Part shown: positions 11,042 to 24,060 of the stretch, piece after piece
Layout of the letters: every line of letters starts with the position of its first letter
Numbering within the stretch: the first letter of the stretch is position 1
Assembly: GCF_014805625.2 (NCBI RefSeq)
Contig: NW_023998414.1
Location: forward strand, 14,056,505-14,120,504
Direction: 5' to 3'
From: Glossina fuscipes
Lineage: Eukaryota > Arthropoda > Insecta > Diptera > Glossinidae
Length of the DNA stretch: 64,000 bases
The notes under the pieces: generated by a model
Databases searched by the model: none
Told to the model about the DNA's origin: nothing
What the model saw: only the letters and a program-made list of their open reading frames with translations
Made by a program: the position numbers and the translations under genes

Positions 11042-13430
11042 CTCCCTGTATCGTCCCTTTACTGCCTATAATCCATCCAAGCCAATACTATATAGGTAGG
11101 TAGATAACACCACCTGAGTATTTAGTTAGTAAATTCGAAAAAAAGAAAAACAAAAAAAAAAAAAAGTATACTACAAAGCAAACTGAATCTCCCTATATCG
11201 AGATATACATATAAATATATATATATATATATATGTATACGTTTATGGTAATCGTACAGGCCTACAAAGACGGATTCAGCTTGAAAACAAGAATAATATT
11301 TGTTATAAGCATTTATTTAAAATATATCTAGCAATTTAGTGCAAAACTGATCTTGATCGGCACATGGTTAACAAAATGTACACATCAAGTATTCGTTGCA
11401 GTTTAATAAGTTATAACGATATCTTTTGGCAACTGATCTAATCATCTGGCTAATTGTCGGTAACGTTCAAAAAATTAAGCATAGTACAGGTCGAGTATTT
11501 AAAGCACTTTGCACATTCTAAAGTAGACAACAGACAGCAGGCGAGAAGTGAATGCTATATGACGAATGCGACACTTTTTGGCAAAAGAAATCGCTTAACT
11601 TAACTCGGTGGAGATACCGATTGGCTAATTTCGTTTTTTTTTCTTTTTTTTTGTTTCCCTTCTTACATTCTAATAACTATCGAATTGTATATATACGAAG
11701 TATATAATAAGGCAGACGAGCGGTTTTGAAATTTCATTGCAATTAGTGCCAAAAAAAAAAAAAAAAAATTATTAATTTTAAAATAATTACTTGTCGTATT
11801 GATTCGGGTCGAATTCAATTGGCGAAAATCGAATCAAATGCAAGATATCTGAAATGATTTTCGGCCCCCGATCAAGCTATACATGGTAATGTGTCATCAG
11901 TCTCGAGATTTCTGCTTTATCGTCTCATGCTATTTTCGATGCTCATTATTTCAATTAATTACTATTGTTGAAGAGGTGTCGACAAGAAAATTAAAATTTT
12001 TTTTTTGTACTGGATCGAATGCGTGCCTTCTCTCATCAACATCATAGACTTTTTCGATACATTATATAAGCACGAAATTTGGACGAAAGTTTCCCTTCCT
12101 AAACTAAAATGAAAATAAATTAATTTTTCAACTCGCGTTTGTAATTTATCCCTAGCATATGAAAAGGAAGGAAATTCCAGGAATAGCAAGATTCCGAAAA
12201 TGCATTCGTATCAACCCAAACTCAAATCATTGAATCTTTTGTTTTTTTTTTTTTTTTTTTTTATTAATTATAAATTCATTATCATGTCTTATTCAAGAAT
12301 TTTTTAATTAATTCTTCGATGCTTTTCTTTTTCTTTTACTTTTGTTTTCTCTTTAACTTTCACATTCGCAATCACATGACGTATATAATACTAATACCTT
12401 TACAATCTAATTAAATTAAAAATTTTCAAAACTAATTGATAATAATACCCTACACCTATAATTAATGTAGTCTATGCAGAATCATTTTTTGAGCTCATTT
12501 AAGTCCTGTCTATACAATCTCCTAATTGCAATCTGCCTAATGTCCTCTCTATTTTGTGTTCAGCCTATGGTATAACTTGTTAACATGTTTTCGTGTAAAA
12601 TAAATTCAACCGGATCACTTTTATCGACGCTTCCCATATTACGTTCAATTTAGCAAAAAAATCTTTTTAAAAACAAAATATTTAATATTTAATAGAAGTC
12701 GAGAGAAATCGGTGAAAAAAAAAATTGGTCAACAAGAATTATTTTTTATAATTTTATGATGAAAATTCTTTCCGAATAGTATAGTTTGACATATCAATTT
12801 GTTGCGTTCAATATGAACGATATTGATTTATTTTTCAGTCCTATGAAAGACTTTTATATACCGATAAGGTATATAGGTGGATTTGAAAGTCGACCTTATA
12901 TCTCGATTATAAAATTTCAACTTGTTATAATCTAGATGGAATATAATGTAAATAGAATTTTACGATAACAACGATATACCTACACATATAATGTCAGGCC
13001 GCCTTATATTGAAATCAACGAAAGTGAAAATTCAACAATCATTTTTAAGTTACATTAAAAGTGATTGAAAAATAGCTATGAACTGCAAACAAGTATATAG
13101 AAAACGATGACGTGAATCTGTTAAAAAAACCTGTCAGTTCATGTTGTGAAATAAGCGGATCTTACGTTGCATCTTGACAGATATTAATCCTTGAGCATTA
13201 ACTTAAGTAAATCTTTGGCATATGTCTGACTACTACATCTGTCCGCCTGTTGTACAACCTCACGCAATCGTATCTTCAATTTCGGTTCAATGACAATTCA
13301 TAATATTTGCAGAGCGTTACACAGTTTAGACTCTGTGGCTTACATTTAGCGCGATATGATGGGCTTTAACGGCGGAATGATTTTATTCTATACCAGTTGC
13401 AGTTCATGGCTATATTAGCCTTATGCGGAT
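11042..13430. other. AT-rich stretch, no gene seen
   Basis: The stretch holds A-rich runs near 11140-11165 and 11752-11768, (TA)n at 11214-11234 and a T run at 12241-12262. A 75-codon minus-strand frame (11962-12189) has no recognisable features. Nothing else stands out. Confidence 0.5.
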
Positions 13431-13800
13431 GTATAAAATATACAGACGGGCTTAAAATAGACCCATATTTTTATTATACCGATCCGATTGAGTATCACGT
13501 TCTAATCTTGTGTGTCTATCTGTCCACCTTGCTGTTTTCTTGTGTTTAACCTATCACAAGCCGCAACTTTTCAGATATTTTGGTCAAATATGGTAGACTG
13601 ACGTGATTTGGCCCAAGAACAAGCGTCATTGAAAATAGTTTGGATTAGATCACTATTTCAATTACTTGCAAAATATAAGATTCTTTTTGGAAAGTTGTTA
13701 TATGAATATATGTAGGAGGACATTTAATGGTAGCCCGCGTCTCACTATAGTATTTTTAGTCGTTTTGGTCGATTTCCATTCCTAAAGAAAGCAAGGAACA
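13430..13800 (+). mobile_element. T-family internal fragment
   Basis: It carries the family's interior block in order: TTTTTATTATACCGATC, GTCTATCTGTCC, CTTGTGTTTAACCTATC, then GATTTGGCCCAAGAACAAG and CATTGAAAATAGTTTGGAT. The same order of motifs is found at 39148-39340 and 53870-53950. The termini are not clear and the copy is old. Confidence 0.6.
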
Positions 13801-14859
13801 ACTTTCACAATGAGAGAAATTTGTGAAAAATACATATATTATTGATGTAAGAAATCCTAACGAAAATAGGTTTTCCTGTATACCTCGTGCCAGCGAGTTT
13901 AAAAAAATATGAGTTTGTGAAAGGATATATAAGAGTGGCTTCCGTATTATGGTTTATAAATGATGAGGGTATCATAAGTCAAAAATTAAATCGAAACTAG
14001 TTTATCAATTATATCCATCCGTAAATATCGAAGGGATGGGTTTTAAGTGAGGGCTATGTTATCCTTCATCTCACTACAGATCAATTTTAATTTGAAAATA
14101 TTTGACTTAGAGAGCTCAAGCATTGAAGCAATTTTCTTCCTAGATTCGATGAATATATTGACTACGTTTGTGCAAATCTCTACAATGCTGTGTGTCGGCT
14201 TTGTATAGTGATTAAGATGTGACCACTTGCACCATTTGCATTTTGTTGATCTTAATGATACTTCAATGTATGCAAGTGTATGTATAGACAACAAGTCAAT
14301 TATTTCCAATTCTATAGTCCTGGTATGAGGACATCACAAGAATGATTTAAAAGTTCTGTTTCCCCATCAAAACTTACTATTGGCCAAGTTAAGTCCTTGC
14401 ATTTCGGCGCACCGGAAAAGCTAACCAATGCCTAATTTTGTAGATTAAGTGCATGAACCAAGTGTGAAATTTTATGTGAATTACTCCCAGTTTGGCATGA
14501 TATGAATGTTGTGTTCGCATTAATAGTCTGCACAGTATATAATATTTCTTGATAACTGTGAGCTTTGAATAATTTTCGAAGTACACAAAATTTCAATAAA
14601 ATAATGACATAAAACTCATATATGACTCGACAGACAGACAGCTAAATTTAGTAAAAAAAATGAAAAATGTTCATCCAAATGTTTGTAGTAGACCGTTAAA
14701 GAAATTGTCGAAAGAGTGGCGTGGTCATCCTGAAAGAAACTCCATCGCTATGCCGTAAATATTTAAAACTCATTGTCGATTATTATTTCTACCTAAAGAT
14801 AGAAAGTATGCTAGGTTTACCCATTCTTTTCGTTCGTAGCGTTCGGAATTACGCATTAG

Positions 14860-15045
14860 AGATACCATGAAGTATGTCTACTCTTGATCGCGATAAGACT
14901 TTGTATCGTCCGCCCGTCCGCCCGTTCGGCTTTATGACAGCAAACATTAAGATAGAAAGTTAAAACTTGGCATATGGACTTCAGATCGATATTATAAATT
15001 GCTTAATCGAATCAGATCCATGATGGGTTAATAACTTGTTATTGC
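14860..15045 (+). mobile_element. Probable T-family fragment
   Basis: It contains a CCGCCCGTCCGCCCGTTCG run (the family's GTCCGTCYG block) and, at about 15022-15043, GATGGGTTAATAACTTGTT, which resembles the right terminus (GATGGGTATAAAA then ACTTGTT). The intervening sequence is too diverged to align by eye. Confidence 0.35.
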
Positions 15046-15049
15046 CAAT

Positions 15050-15743
15050 CCATAGTTGATATTAATATAAACGAAGACCATCTAAAGATTCGGTTAAATA
15101 AAAGACATGTTACGCCAATTTGAATCCTCTCAATGGAAGAAGAAGTAAGCAGTACAGCGAATAAGAAAATATTGATATAAATTCTGATATCAATATTTTT
15201 CAGGCCAAATGAAAAACTTAATCTAAAAGTATTCTCTCGACGAATATTTGATAGGCTTTGTTTCAAACCAAGACTGACTCACAGATCATATGTAATGTGA
15301 AATGAATAACAGCATTTTCGAGAATGTAAGCAATGTAAAGTAAAATAGAAAAATTATTTACAGAACAACACCGTCTACCTATGCATTTGAACGTGGTAAG
15401 CGCGGCCGTTACGTTTTTAAGCGGGCGCAAATACCCAATTGGAAATTTGTGCTTATCGCGTAATGTACCTATGATCTGTACATACATATATAGGTATGTA
15501 AATATATATATATATATATATGCATTGTATATACATTAGCTTAAAATACTTATCAAAATGTAAATGAATTAAGAATTTTCCAATGATATATAAAAGTTAA
15601 ATTATTTTGTCAGCTCTCGTTCGTTGTTAACATGTATATGCATGCATTCATTGTCAAAGTGCGTCTCTTGCATATTTAAAAGTCAATAACCCGCATAATC
15701 AAATTGAGGTAAATAAGTAAACATATATACATACAAATGCACT

Positions 15744-15803
<60 letters not shown>

Positions 15804-16330
15804 CACAAACATATATATATATATACAAATATAATATAGAAGGAAAAACAACCAAAAACAGAGTAGACGGAGTAGAGATTAAAAATTGTTGATGATGCAA
15901 AAATATTAAACGCTTTCATATCGACGCGTTAAGCTTATACCGGATTTGGTATTAGTGTTAGCTGCATTTCAGACTATCTAACAGTATGAATGCGTTATAT
16001 ATTATTGTTGTTGTATTAACTATTATCCATTAGACTTTAAGTTGGCTTAACTTTGACGATTAAAATTGATTTTAAAGTGCATCGCCGTTCGAATCTTTTA
16101 TTGATTGAGAGCTAAATTACTCGAAAGGCGTCAACTTGCCACTAGTTATTTCACGACGAATCTTTATATGAAAAAGATAATACAATGAGATCACGGGATC
16201 ATTCGCAACCATAACAATGCGATCTGTCATCATGCAAAGAGCCGAGTGCTTGCGTACTCTGGACGTCAATTTGATCATTTATTCGCTACATAGTTTCTGA
16301 TCTTGTTATTAATAATTTTCTTATCTTAAC
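15050..16330. other. AT-rich stretch with long (TA)n
   Basis: It contains (TA)n at 15502-15521 and a long TA tract at 15747-15812 with imperfect continuation to about 15825. Frames of 74-75 codons at 15039-15266, 15263-15487 and 15676-15900 on the minus strand have no recognisable features, and the last is a translated microsatellite. Confidence 0.5.
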
Positions 16331-16367
16331 AAGGGTGAAAGGGAAAATTGCATGGAAAAAGAATTTC

Positions 16368-16652
16368 ATGTCTAAAGACGGCTTAGAATGCATACGGAAT
16401 TCACGGTTCAGATCTGCTAAAGACGAAGACCTACGGAGATTGTTTTCAGAAAGATCGATGGCACAAATATTTTATAAAAGTTTTAAATGCCAAACGGTCG
16501 TAATGATTATTTTTATATGGAGCGGGCTGATAGCTATATGTGGTGTGTTGGCTGGCAGTAATCAAGATCGCATTGAAATCATTTTTAAAAAATTATCAGA
16601 TATCAAAGTTTTTACTTTTTATATATATATATATATCGGGCATTTTTCGTAA
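16368..16652 (+). CDS. Possible small single-pass membrane ORF, unknown
   Basis: The frame is open from 16335, where the first codon is GTG; the first ATG is at 16368, giving 94 codons. The N-terminal third is basic and hydrophilic (Arg- and Lys-rich with an acidic Lys-Asp-Glu-Asp patch). A hydrophobic stretch of about 20 residues (Val-Val-Met-Ile-Ile-Phe to Gly-Val-Leu-Ala-Gly) follows, which is a good membrane-helix candidate, and then a charged segment. The last dozen residues are translated (TA)n, so the true end is suspect. There is no strong start context, no splice evidence and no known relative. Chance is the leading alternative. Confidence 0.12.
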   Translation: MSKDGLECIRNSRFRSAKDEDLRRLFSERSMAQIFYKSFKCQTVVMIIFIWSGLIAICGVLAGSNQDRIEIIFKKLSDIKVFTFYIYIYIGHFS

Positions 16653-16659
16653 TTGTATG

Positions 16660-17041
16660 CATATGCATAGAGAGCCTTAAGTACATTCATTGCCATTTCT
16701 GACATTCTAAGATGTACATGCGTTTGGCCGTTTTTACGTAATACGCAATAGTGTTACTGTAATGAATATAATTGCTGCTGTTAATTCGAAGCAAAATGGA
16801 GTAATACAGCTTGAGTAACTAAGGAAACTTTGAATCTAATAAAATAAATATTAATAGTTAACTCGAAATGTTGATATATAATAAGCAATAAATCGATGCA
16901 ATAAAGAATGGGATTAATGTTATATACTAATTTTTGCAGATATATATACGATATAGACCATAAGTGATTGTATATATAGATCGGGTTAATATTGTTACTT
17001 CCTTACCAATTCAAGATAAGTAGTAATACATAAATATATAA

Positions 17042-17074
<33 letters not shown>

Positions 17075-17085
17075 AATATAGCGTA
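16660..17085. other. AT-rich spacer ending in (TA)n
   Basis: No gene is seen. A perfect TA microsatellite occupies about 17043-17071, immediately left of the SINE-2 head. Confidence 0.6.
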
Positions 17086-17089
17086 TAAC

Positions 17090-17370
17090 TTCGCCCGAGT
17101 AGCCAAGTAACTAAGAACCGTCACGACGAAAACAGTGTTCCGTGAGTTTAAATCTCAAGTTCAATAAACTTTACTTTGTCGCAGCTATAGCGACTGCTCT
17201 AGACTAGGAAAGGCGTAGCACTTATTGATTGGTCACACATTCACTAGGCTGTGGTCATCATCTCTCTATTCCATTCACATGCCTTCCTTCTTTCTAACAG
17301 TCGCCCATGTTATACGAGTAGAGGACATCCCCTGAGTAACTGGTCATAAAAAAGAAAAAAAAAAAAAAAA
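17090..17370 (+). mobile_element. SINE-2 copy (tRNA-headed SINE)
   Basis: The head TCGCCCGAGTAGCCAAGTAA has the shape of a tRNA D-arm/A-box, and about 45 bases later GAGTTTAAATCTCAAG resembles a B-box. The body ends with the family signature GAGGACATCCCCTGAGTAAC followed by an A-rich tail (17347-17370). The copy at 28661 shares the head, the middle and the GACATCCCCT tail signature. It codes for nothing; mobilisation would depend on a LINE in trans. No target-site duplication could be found. Confidence 0.7.
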
Positions 17371-17380
17371 ACTAGTGCTA

Positions 17381-17620
17381 TATCCCACTGGATAATACTA
17401 TTACTTTTTTATCCAATCAGGATAGACCGTAGGAGAGAGTTTATCACATTGGATAATGCTGTTACTACTTTGTTCATTCAGTATACTGAGTTGTACTGTT
17501 GGCTCTTTATTCCATTCAAGATAGACCACAGGCACCAGCCTGTCGTGCGGGATAATATTGTAGCCTATGTGTACAATCTTAACCAAGATAGATGATAACT
17601 AATAGTGGATAATGCTGATC
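17381..17620. repeat. Degenerate minisatellite next to the SINE-2 tail
   Basis: The block TATCCCACTGGATAATACTA (17381) recurs as TATCACATTGGATAATGCTG (17442), as TGTCGTGCGGGATAATATTG (17541) and partially at about 17605. A second block, ATCCAATCAGGATAGACC (17411), recurs as ATTCCATTCAAGATAGACC (17509). Unit spacing varies from about 60 to 100 bases, suggesting unequal deletion within an old tandem array. Confidence 0.65.
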
Positions 17621-18915
17621 TTAAAATTCTAACTATATACGGAAAATTTTAAGTTACATAAAATGATTTAAACGCTGAATAAGAAGCCTCATGTAATAAA
17701 AGGTTCCATTTGTGGGAATATACCTTCCTCATGTGATGGGAAACAAATAAGAAGAAGAAGAAGAAGAAGAAGAGTGTGACATTATATCATCTCGGGAATG
17801 CAGAAACAGAAAAAAGAGAATGCAGGCTAGACGAACCCTTAACATCAACGGCAAATCTGAAGTTTATGCTTTGTATTTGCTGTTGTCAGCAGACAACACA
17901 CACACGGCACAAAGACGCTATCTTCACTGCAGAGTGCTACCGATCCAAAATGAAGCTACCGGCACTTAGATCGACTTTTAAAGATAGAAGGGAAAGACAC
18001 GATTAGATGATACTTCAGCATGTCTTGTGTAAAACCTGTCTAGAAAATACAGTTAACAGCACTAAGTTTGAATGTATTTACTTTCCCCGCGCTCCATTTA
18101 AAATAGTCGTTGTATTGTCACCGCTTATCGATGACTTATAAAATTCCCTAAGTAAGTAAGTGTTCAATTTTATATATATATATATATAAAAAGAAATCTG
18201 CAGCAGCGAATCGCACTCTATCATTATACGAAGGCTCAATATTTTTGAGATTAACTAATGCGTTATTGTCTAGAGGTATTGGGTGACATCTTTGTGATGG
18301 GATTTTTGGCTCTTGATTGCTCACATGTCTCCAAAGTCTCAAAATGAAATGATGCCAAAACATCAGGTATACGTTAAAGCATGAAACTAAACACAATAAT
18401 AATAATAAAAACACTGAGACAGACCATGATCACAACCAAAATGAGACAGACACGCTAACAATTTCGAAATCCTCAACATACATTTATGCAATTAAGCATT
18501 CGTAACACGTTTATTCATCAGAAAGACTAAAATGTTTAAAAAAAAAATAAATAAATAAAAAAATTATAAAAAATAAAAAAATAAATGAAAACATTGCAAT
18601 GATTTCAAAGTATTTAGTTGGTACGCTTATAAGTAAATAATGCGTATGTGAATGTGCGTGTGCGTGTGCGTGTGCGTTTTATACATACATATGTGCAGTT
18701 TATACTAAATCGCATGCATATATGTGTGTATCTATCTGTTTATACATTAATTTAGAAACCTCAATATTTATCATTTGTTTTTTAGTTTTTGATAAATGAA
18801 AAAAAAAAATTTTTTTTTTTCAAATTTTTAACCACAATTTGAAACATTTCTCAGCTGCTGTTTGCTGTTTTTGTTTTGTCTTTGCTTTTTTGATAAAATA
18901 AAAGAAGCAAAAAAA

Positions 18916-18947
<32 letters not shown>

Positions 18948-19068
18948 AAAACCAAATTTAAATAAATACTTAACAAAACCACAATTTGCCAGTTATTGTC
19001 AATCTTGTTAAGGTTTTCATGTTTTTCAATTTAAAAATCATGCCACACGAATTATGTTGCGTACGTAC

Positions 19069-19105
<37 letters not shown>

Positions 19106-19740
19106 TGCTGGTATATAGATATAGGTATGCATATTATGGGAAGATGTTTACATTTATACAATTAGTAATCTTTTTAAACTTTTTAAGTGGATACAGTATT
19201 TCTTACTTAGCCGAGTGAGTAAGTTATACGATCATTTATTTAATGGAAAGCGATTATGGAAATTTTAATTGATTAAAAATGCTGCCAGCACCTGCTAGTT
19301 AAGTTTCTTATTTGGCAAAAGAAAACTGTATCATCTCACGTTACCACTTACGTAATGCTTTAGAGGCGTGGAGATCGCTTTCATTTCAATTAAGTATAAA
19401 TGAATCTAAATGCAAATCCTTATCCTTCCCATAATATATGCTGCAGTGTAACTAGCATTCATTTATCTATGCCTACCTATGTCTCGCTGTGTTCATATTT
19501 TAAAATCATGATAATAAAGTCAAAGCCTTATCTAAGGGAATAATTAATTAATTTTTCTTATAACTTTTCTCAGGTTAAATGTTGGAATTCAATACAGACG
19601 TCCCACGATCAACCAACATAATTAGAAGAAAAAGCTGATAAAGTGTCTAAAGTCTTTTTTTTTTTTTTTTTAAAGACAGCTAAACAACTGTAAAGCTTTT
19701 CATTTAGTTCTTTAAGACGTTTCTAATAATTAGTTTTTTT
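17620..19740. other. Stretch with simple repeats, no confirmed gene
   Basis: Repeats: (AAG)n at 17752-17773, (TA)n at 18171-18187, TGTGCG repeats at 18653-18676, poly-A at 18910-18931 and (TA)n at 19078-19106. Two frames have protein-like composition: plus strand 17776-18006 (its first codon is GTG; Cys-Cys-Cys and basic C-terminus) and minus strand 18148-18414 (hydrophobic N-terminus, then a Pro/Asn-rich part). Neither has a recognised family or splice context. Confidence 0.5.
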
Positions 19741-19749
19741 TTTCTCTTT

Positions 19750-21290
19750 TTTATACCCTTCAGCATCATCTACGTCTCGAAGATGGCTTCAGAGATCGCA
19801 TAAAATATCTGTATATACGTGTGTTAATCAGTATGGAATTCTGATTTAAGCATGTTCGTCTGTTCACCTCTGTCTACGGTAACCATCCTTCTGGCGTAAA
19901 AATGAGACTAACGGAAATTCTTGCACATAGGTTGGTGTTGAAAATTAGGCAAAAGGGCCGAGGAATACGCTCGCAATACGAGACAAACTAAGAACAACTT
20001 TGTGTTTAAGAGTTTTTTTTTGTTAAAAAAAAGGGTTTTTTTTTTTTTTTGCTCATGTTAAACGAAATTACACTACAAAGATTTTCGCTCATATTCGATA
20101 GGCGATTCTACAGCATCCTACTACACAAAACTGGAAAAACCAATTAATATTAAAATTTTTTTGAATTCTTTTTTAGGACTCACACACAAGATACACAAGA
20201 TTTGGTTCCAGGCGAATTTATTGGATTATCAAGGATGGAATTTGTGAATAATAGATGAAATGTTCAACAATTACAGCTTAGAAGCTTTCGTGTTACAGGG
20301 TATATTAAATTTGTGCGGGTATGTATGTAACACCCAGAAACGCTTAAGTTAGGCCATCTTTTTTTATTATATATACCGAGCGGTTGAGAAAACAATTGTG
20401 GCTGTCTGTACCTTTTATTCTTGGGTCCAACAAATAGGTCGCAATTTTTGCAAAATTTTAATGAAACTGGGTGCATTGACATGTTTTGAAGATGGCATGA
20501 AAAATTTGTTTTCTGCTGGGGCGATCTTTTGAAACACCTCTCATCTAAGTGTTCCATAATCTGTACACGGTAAAAAGCTTCAATTTCCAATAATTGATTT
20601 AATGATGATAATTAGTTTATAAGAGTAAACTGATAAAGAAATCAATCTTGCCAAATTTGGACCACGTAGATCTATGTTTCTCGACACCAACGCATATAAA
20701 GATTCTCAAGATACGTAAGTCCCTATATGGCAAGAAGGCCTGATTGTTGAGGTTTTATGATGAAAATTTATGCATAACAGTAAATTGATATAAAAATGAA
20801 GTGAAGAACAAATTTGAACCACATGGGTTTATTTCTTGAACGAATAGTAGTAGTAAGCCGTTTAGAAAAAGATTTAAATTTTTAATATTTTATGTAGAAA
20901 ATTGATCCACAAAAAAATTTAACGGTACGGAAATTTAGACTACATAGATCTGGTTTTTGACCCCTGCATCTATGGGGTATGGTTATCATGAAAAACAAGC
21001 TCTTATATGGATAGAAAGTTTAATTTCTAGTTTTTTATAACGGAAACTGAAAAATAATGAAACTTGTGGGAAGCATATTAAGTTTGCAAAATTTCGATCA
21101 TGTACAGGAATATTTTGAACTTTCTCCAATACGCAGGTTTCCATGGAAAGTATACCTCTAGTATAAGTGGAAAGTAATATGTAATTTTTGGTGTCTTGTT
21201 ACTAAAACGAGTAAACAACTGCACTAGACGAAGTGGTGTAGGGTATCTAATGATCAACCTCGCCTGACTACAATATTATCACTGTTTATT
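19750..21290 (+). mobile_element. T-family repeat, near full length
   Basis: The left end TTATACCCTTCAGCATCATC is at about 19751. A GTTCGTCTGTTCACC block at 19854 and the interior signature GAAATTCTTGCACATAGG at 19914 follow; that signature is shared with 35178 (GAAGTTCTTGCACGCAG) and 43700. Three internal modules with GGACCACGTAGATCT-like cores lie at about 20657, 20815 and 20937. The right end GTGTAGGGTATCTAATGATC to ACTGTTTATT lies at 21236-21290. The minus-strand 108-codon frame (20264-20590) lies inside the repeat and is not treated as a gene. No transposase is present, so the copy is non-autonomous. Confidence 0.75.
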
Positions 21291-22079
21291 CTTTTAATTC
21301 TATCTAAATCTCTTAACAAATCTTTTGTTTTGATAGTTACGATGAAGAATGACTTCAAGTCGAGATAATTGATTCTGTAACAGAGCCCTTTAAATATCGA
21401 TAACAGATGTTTTGATTTAAAGTTTTTTTAGTTGCAACCATTTGACACGACTTGAAATGATATTAACGTAAAATCACTGTAACTTATTACAGTCCAGGCC
21501 AGGAATGCTTTTATAATTGTGCAAGTACAGCATCATTTGCTGTACTTGAATAGCTTTTTGATATTCATTTATATAATTCGTTATGTATTATAAGCTTTGG
21601 AGAGATCGTTTTGGGAAAAAAACGCAGATGTCTTTTAACAACTGCAATATCATGAGTTAATGCAAGCCACAGGTAATCGTCTTTTAAATGTCATAAAACC
21701 GTAAGTTAAAATTGAATCGAAAGAACTTTAAGATGAAATAGCAAAACTTTCAAATTAATTTTCGAGACTTGTTTTATAAAGTAAGTAAACAAAGTGACTG
21801 CCTTATATGTAATATAAATTCACATCATTATCTATTATTATATATTAGGGTCGAACAAAATGACATTCAAGGTATAAAAGCACGAGTCATGGCAATAAAA
21901 GATTTCGCTCTGTCCGCCTTTACTATTAAGTTTAAATATATGCAGGCGATGGGGAAAATAAAAATCTGCAGGTTGTCGATCTTCTGAAAGAAAAAAACTG
22001 CCAGACTATTTCTATATCATTGATTGCTTCGTCTTGTAACACAAAAAAAAAAAAAGTGAAAACACTATGATCCATCAAT

Positions 22080-22390
22080 CCCTCAACCCTTCACCCCCTT
22101 AAAGTTATTCATATGACAATTTTTCAAAATAAGGCATTATATGGAATAGGGGGCGGAAAAATTAGTCCTATCGAAACAAATTTCACTAGCGCTTGTCCTG
22201 GAGCTCAAATACATCAGTGATTTTATCAAGATTGAACACAAGAAGGAGGAGGACGGATAGACAGACTTAGATCGATTTAGAATTACTCACTGTAGGATAA
22301 CAGTTGAGTCAATCTTAAGTACTTCTCGTTGCTGCCTATATTCACACAAACTTAATGCATCCTAGTAACACGGAATGGTGTAGGGTATGA
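22080..22390 (+). mobile_element. T-family right-end fragment
   Basis: It contains TTGAACACAAG, then GGACGGATAGACAG, GATCGATTTAGAATTACTC, CAAACTTAATGCATCC and finally GGTGTAGGGTATGATCAC at about 22377. This is the family's right-hand order, also seen at 44765-44960 and 58670-58815. It is followed by an A-rich run (22398-22421). Confidence 0.65.
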
Positions 22391-22885
22391 TCACAGAAAG
22401 AAAAAAAAAAAAAAAAAAAAAGAGGCAATCGAGTCAAGGCAAGGTCTTTAATTTGAAAATAGAATCGATAGTCGTAGTCACTTATTCTATGATATTTTTT
22501 TTCTCTTTTTTTTTCCTTCTACGTTACAGAATTCGTTTCGATTTACACGGTTTTCCAAACAAAACTTTTTATTTCGACTTATAAGCCTTTACGACGAATT
22601 TATTTATCGTGCAAAATGGGATTTATGTGTATTTGCTTTGTATTTAAATGAAATAAGTTTTCTTTTTTTTTACATAATAGTAATAAATGTATAAGTATGA
22701 GTATGTAAGTCCGGCACAATTTTACAAACAATATGCTTATTGAAAAAGTATTAAATTGATTAAGCGTTAAGCAAGGACAAGCATCTAAAGAGGATGATGT
22801 GATGAAAAGCCGTTATTCAGCAAGGAATTTTTAAGGGAAGCTGATTCAAAAATATTAAATCTTTCAAATCATTGTCTCGCACATA

Positions 22886-22888
<3 letters not shown>

Positions 22889-22930
<42 letters not shown>
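22889..22930. repeat. Microsatellite (TA)n
   Basis: About 21 uninterrupted TA units, one of the longest perfect TA arrays in the window. Confidence 0.9.
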
Positions 22931-22932
<2 letters not shown>

Positions 22933-23940
22933 AACACTTTATAAACGATCTATACATTTTCAATCAACATAATGCATTGATTTATCTGTCTCTCTGAATT
23001 AACTATTGAAGGAATGATTGCAGTCCCGTTATTTTTTCACTTAATGCAGATTTGTTCTCAAATCATTTTTTACGATTGGCTATCAGTTTCAAGTGAAAAG
23101 CCCGGTATACCGTTTCGTAGATCTTTTCGCAAATAATAATAAAAATTCACATAATACTTTCAATATGTTTTTGCGTACGCTAGTAATTGTTAAGCTGCGT
23201 GAAATTGTTCGGTTAAGCGCTTACACGTATGTAATGCATGTAAATGAAGTCGTTTTATAACAAATATTTGCATACGTATGGCAACACGCTTGTGCGTTGC
23301 TGCAATGCTGCTGTCATGTAAGCTTCGTTTGTGCTAAATCAAAAGGTACTTACGCTTGCAAAGCCGGTCGCCCTTTTCTTCCACTTCTTGCGATAAGTAA
23401 GATGATTATGGATATCGAAGAACTCTGTTTAGAGTTGAAATATTATTTTATTTCTTTTTAATTATTATTTACACTCTTTTCTAATAGTCACGTTTTATAT
23501 GACGGTCACCTGTATTCATAATTGCATGTTTTGTTGATTGGGGTTTTGTTGTTATTATTATTATTATTATTATTGTTGTTGTTCTTATTATTGTTATTGT
23601 TATTGTTGTTACTTAAAGTATATATTTATTTATATGCTTTTATACAAACTTAATATTTCACAATTGTTTTTCTTTTCTTTACTACTTTACGTCGACGTAT
23701 AATCATATATATGTCGGTCAATAATTCCCGGTACTGATACACATAGTCTCCTTTTCTAATGAAAAATCCGCACGATTTTTAGAAAAAGTTTAGTTCTCGT
23801 ACGATGCTTGTCGGAAAAGTTCACGACACAACGAATTTTTTTTGTTTACTAATCATAATGAACTTAGTACCGTTACTTTTGTTATTTTTAAAAAAGCTTC
23901 GAATTTAGCGACTTTTTTTAAAATTAATTTAATCAATTAG

Positions 23941-24060
23941 TTAGGGGATGTCAACTATACGTGTAAGACGGCGAGTGCCGGTCAAAGAGATACGAAGCCT
24001 ATTGGTCGCAGACGAACGGATGTTTGCGTAAATGGTAAGTGTTATGGCATTGTCGAGTGC
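23941..24060 (-). mobile_element. Probable SINE-2 relic, minus strand
   Basis: The complement of 23941-23985 reads CTCGCCGTCTTACACGTATA then GTTGACATCCCCTAACTAAT. It aligns to the SINE-2 tail at 17305-17336 (CGCCCATGTTATACGAGTAG, GACATCCCCTGAGTAAC) and is followed on that strand by an A-rich segment. Further left in the element, CAATAGGCTTCG resembles CACTAGGCTGTGG of the 17090 copy. The head is not recognisable. This explains the locally higher GC and the exon-like look of the plus strand. Confidence 0.5.

Noticed and set aside
20264..20590. 108-codon minus-strand frame as a gene
   Set aside because: It lies inside the T-family copy and overlaps motifs shared with the other copies, so it is repeat sequence.
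23941..24034. Internal exon with acceptor CAATTAG and donor ATG|GTAAGT
   Set aside because: The segment aligns on the minus strand to the SINE-2 tail with its GACATCCCCT signature, which explains the GC content and the open frame.
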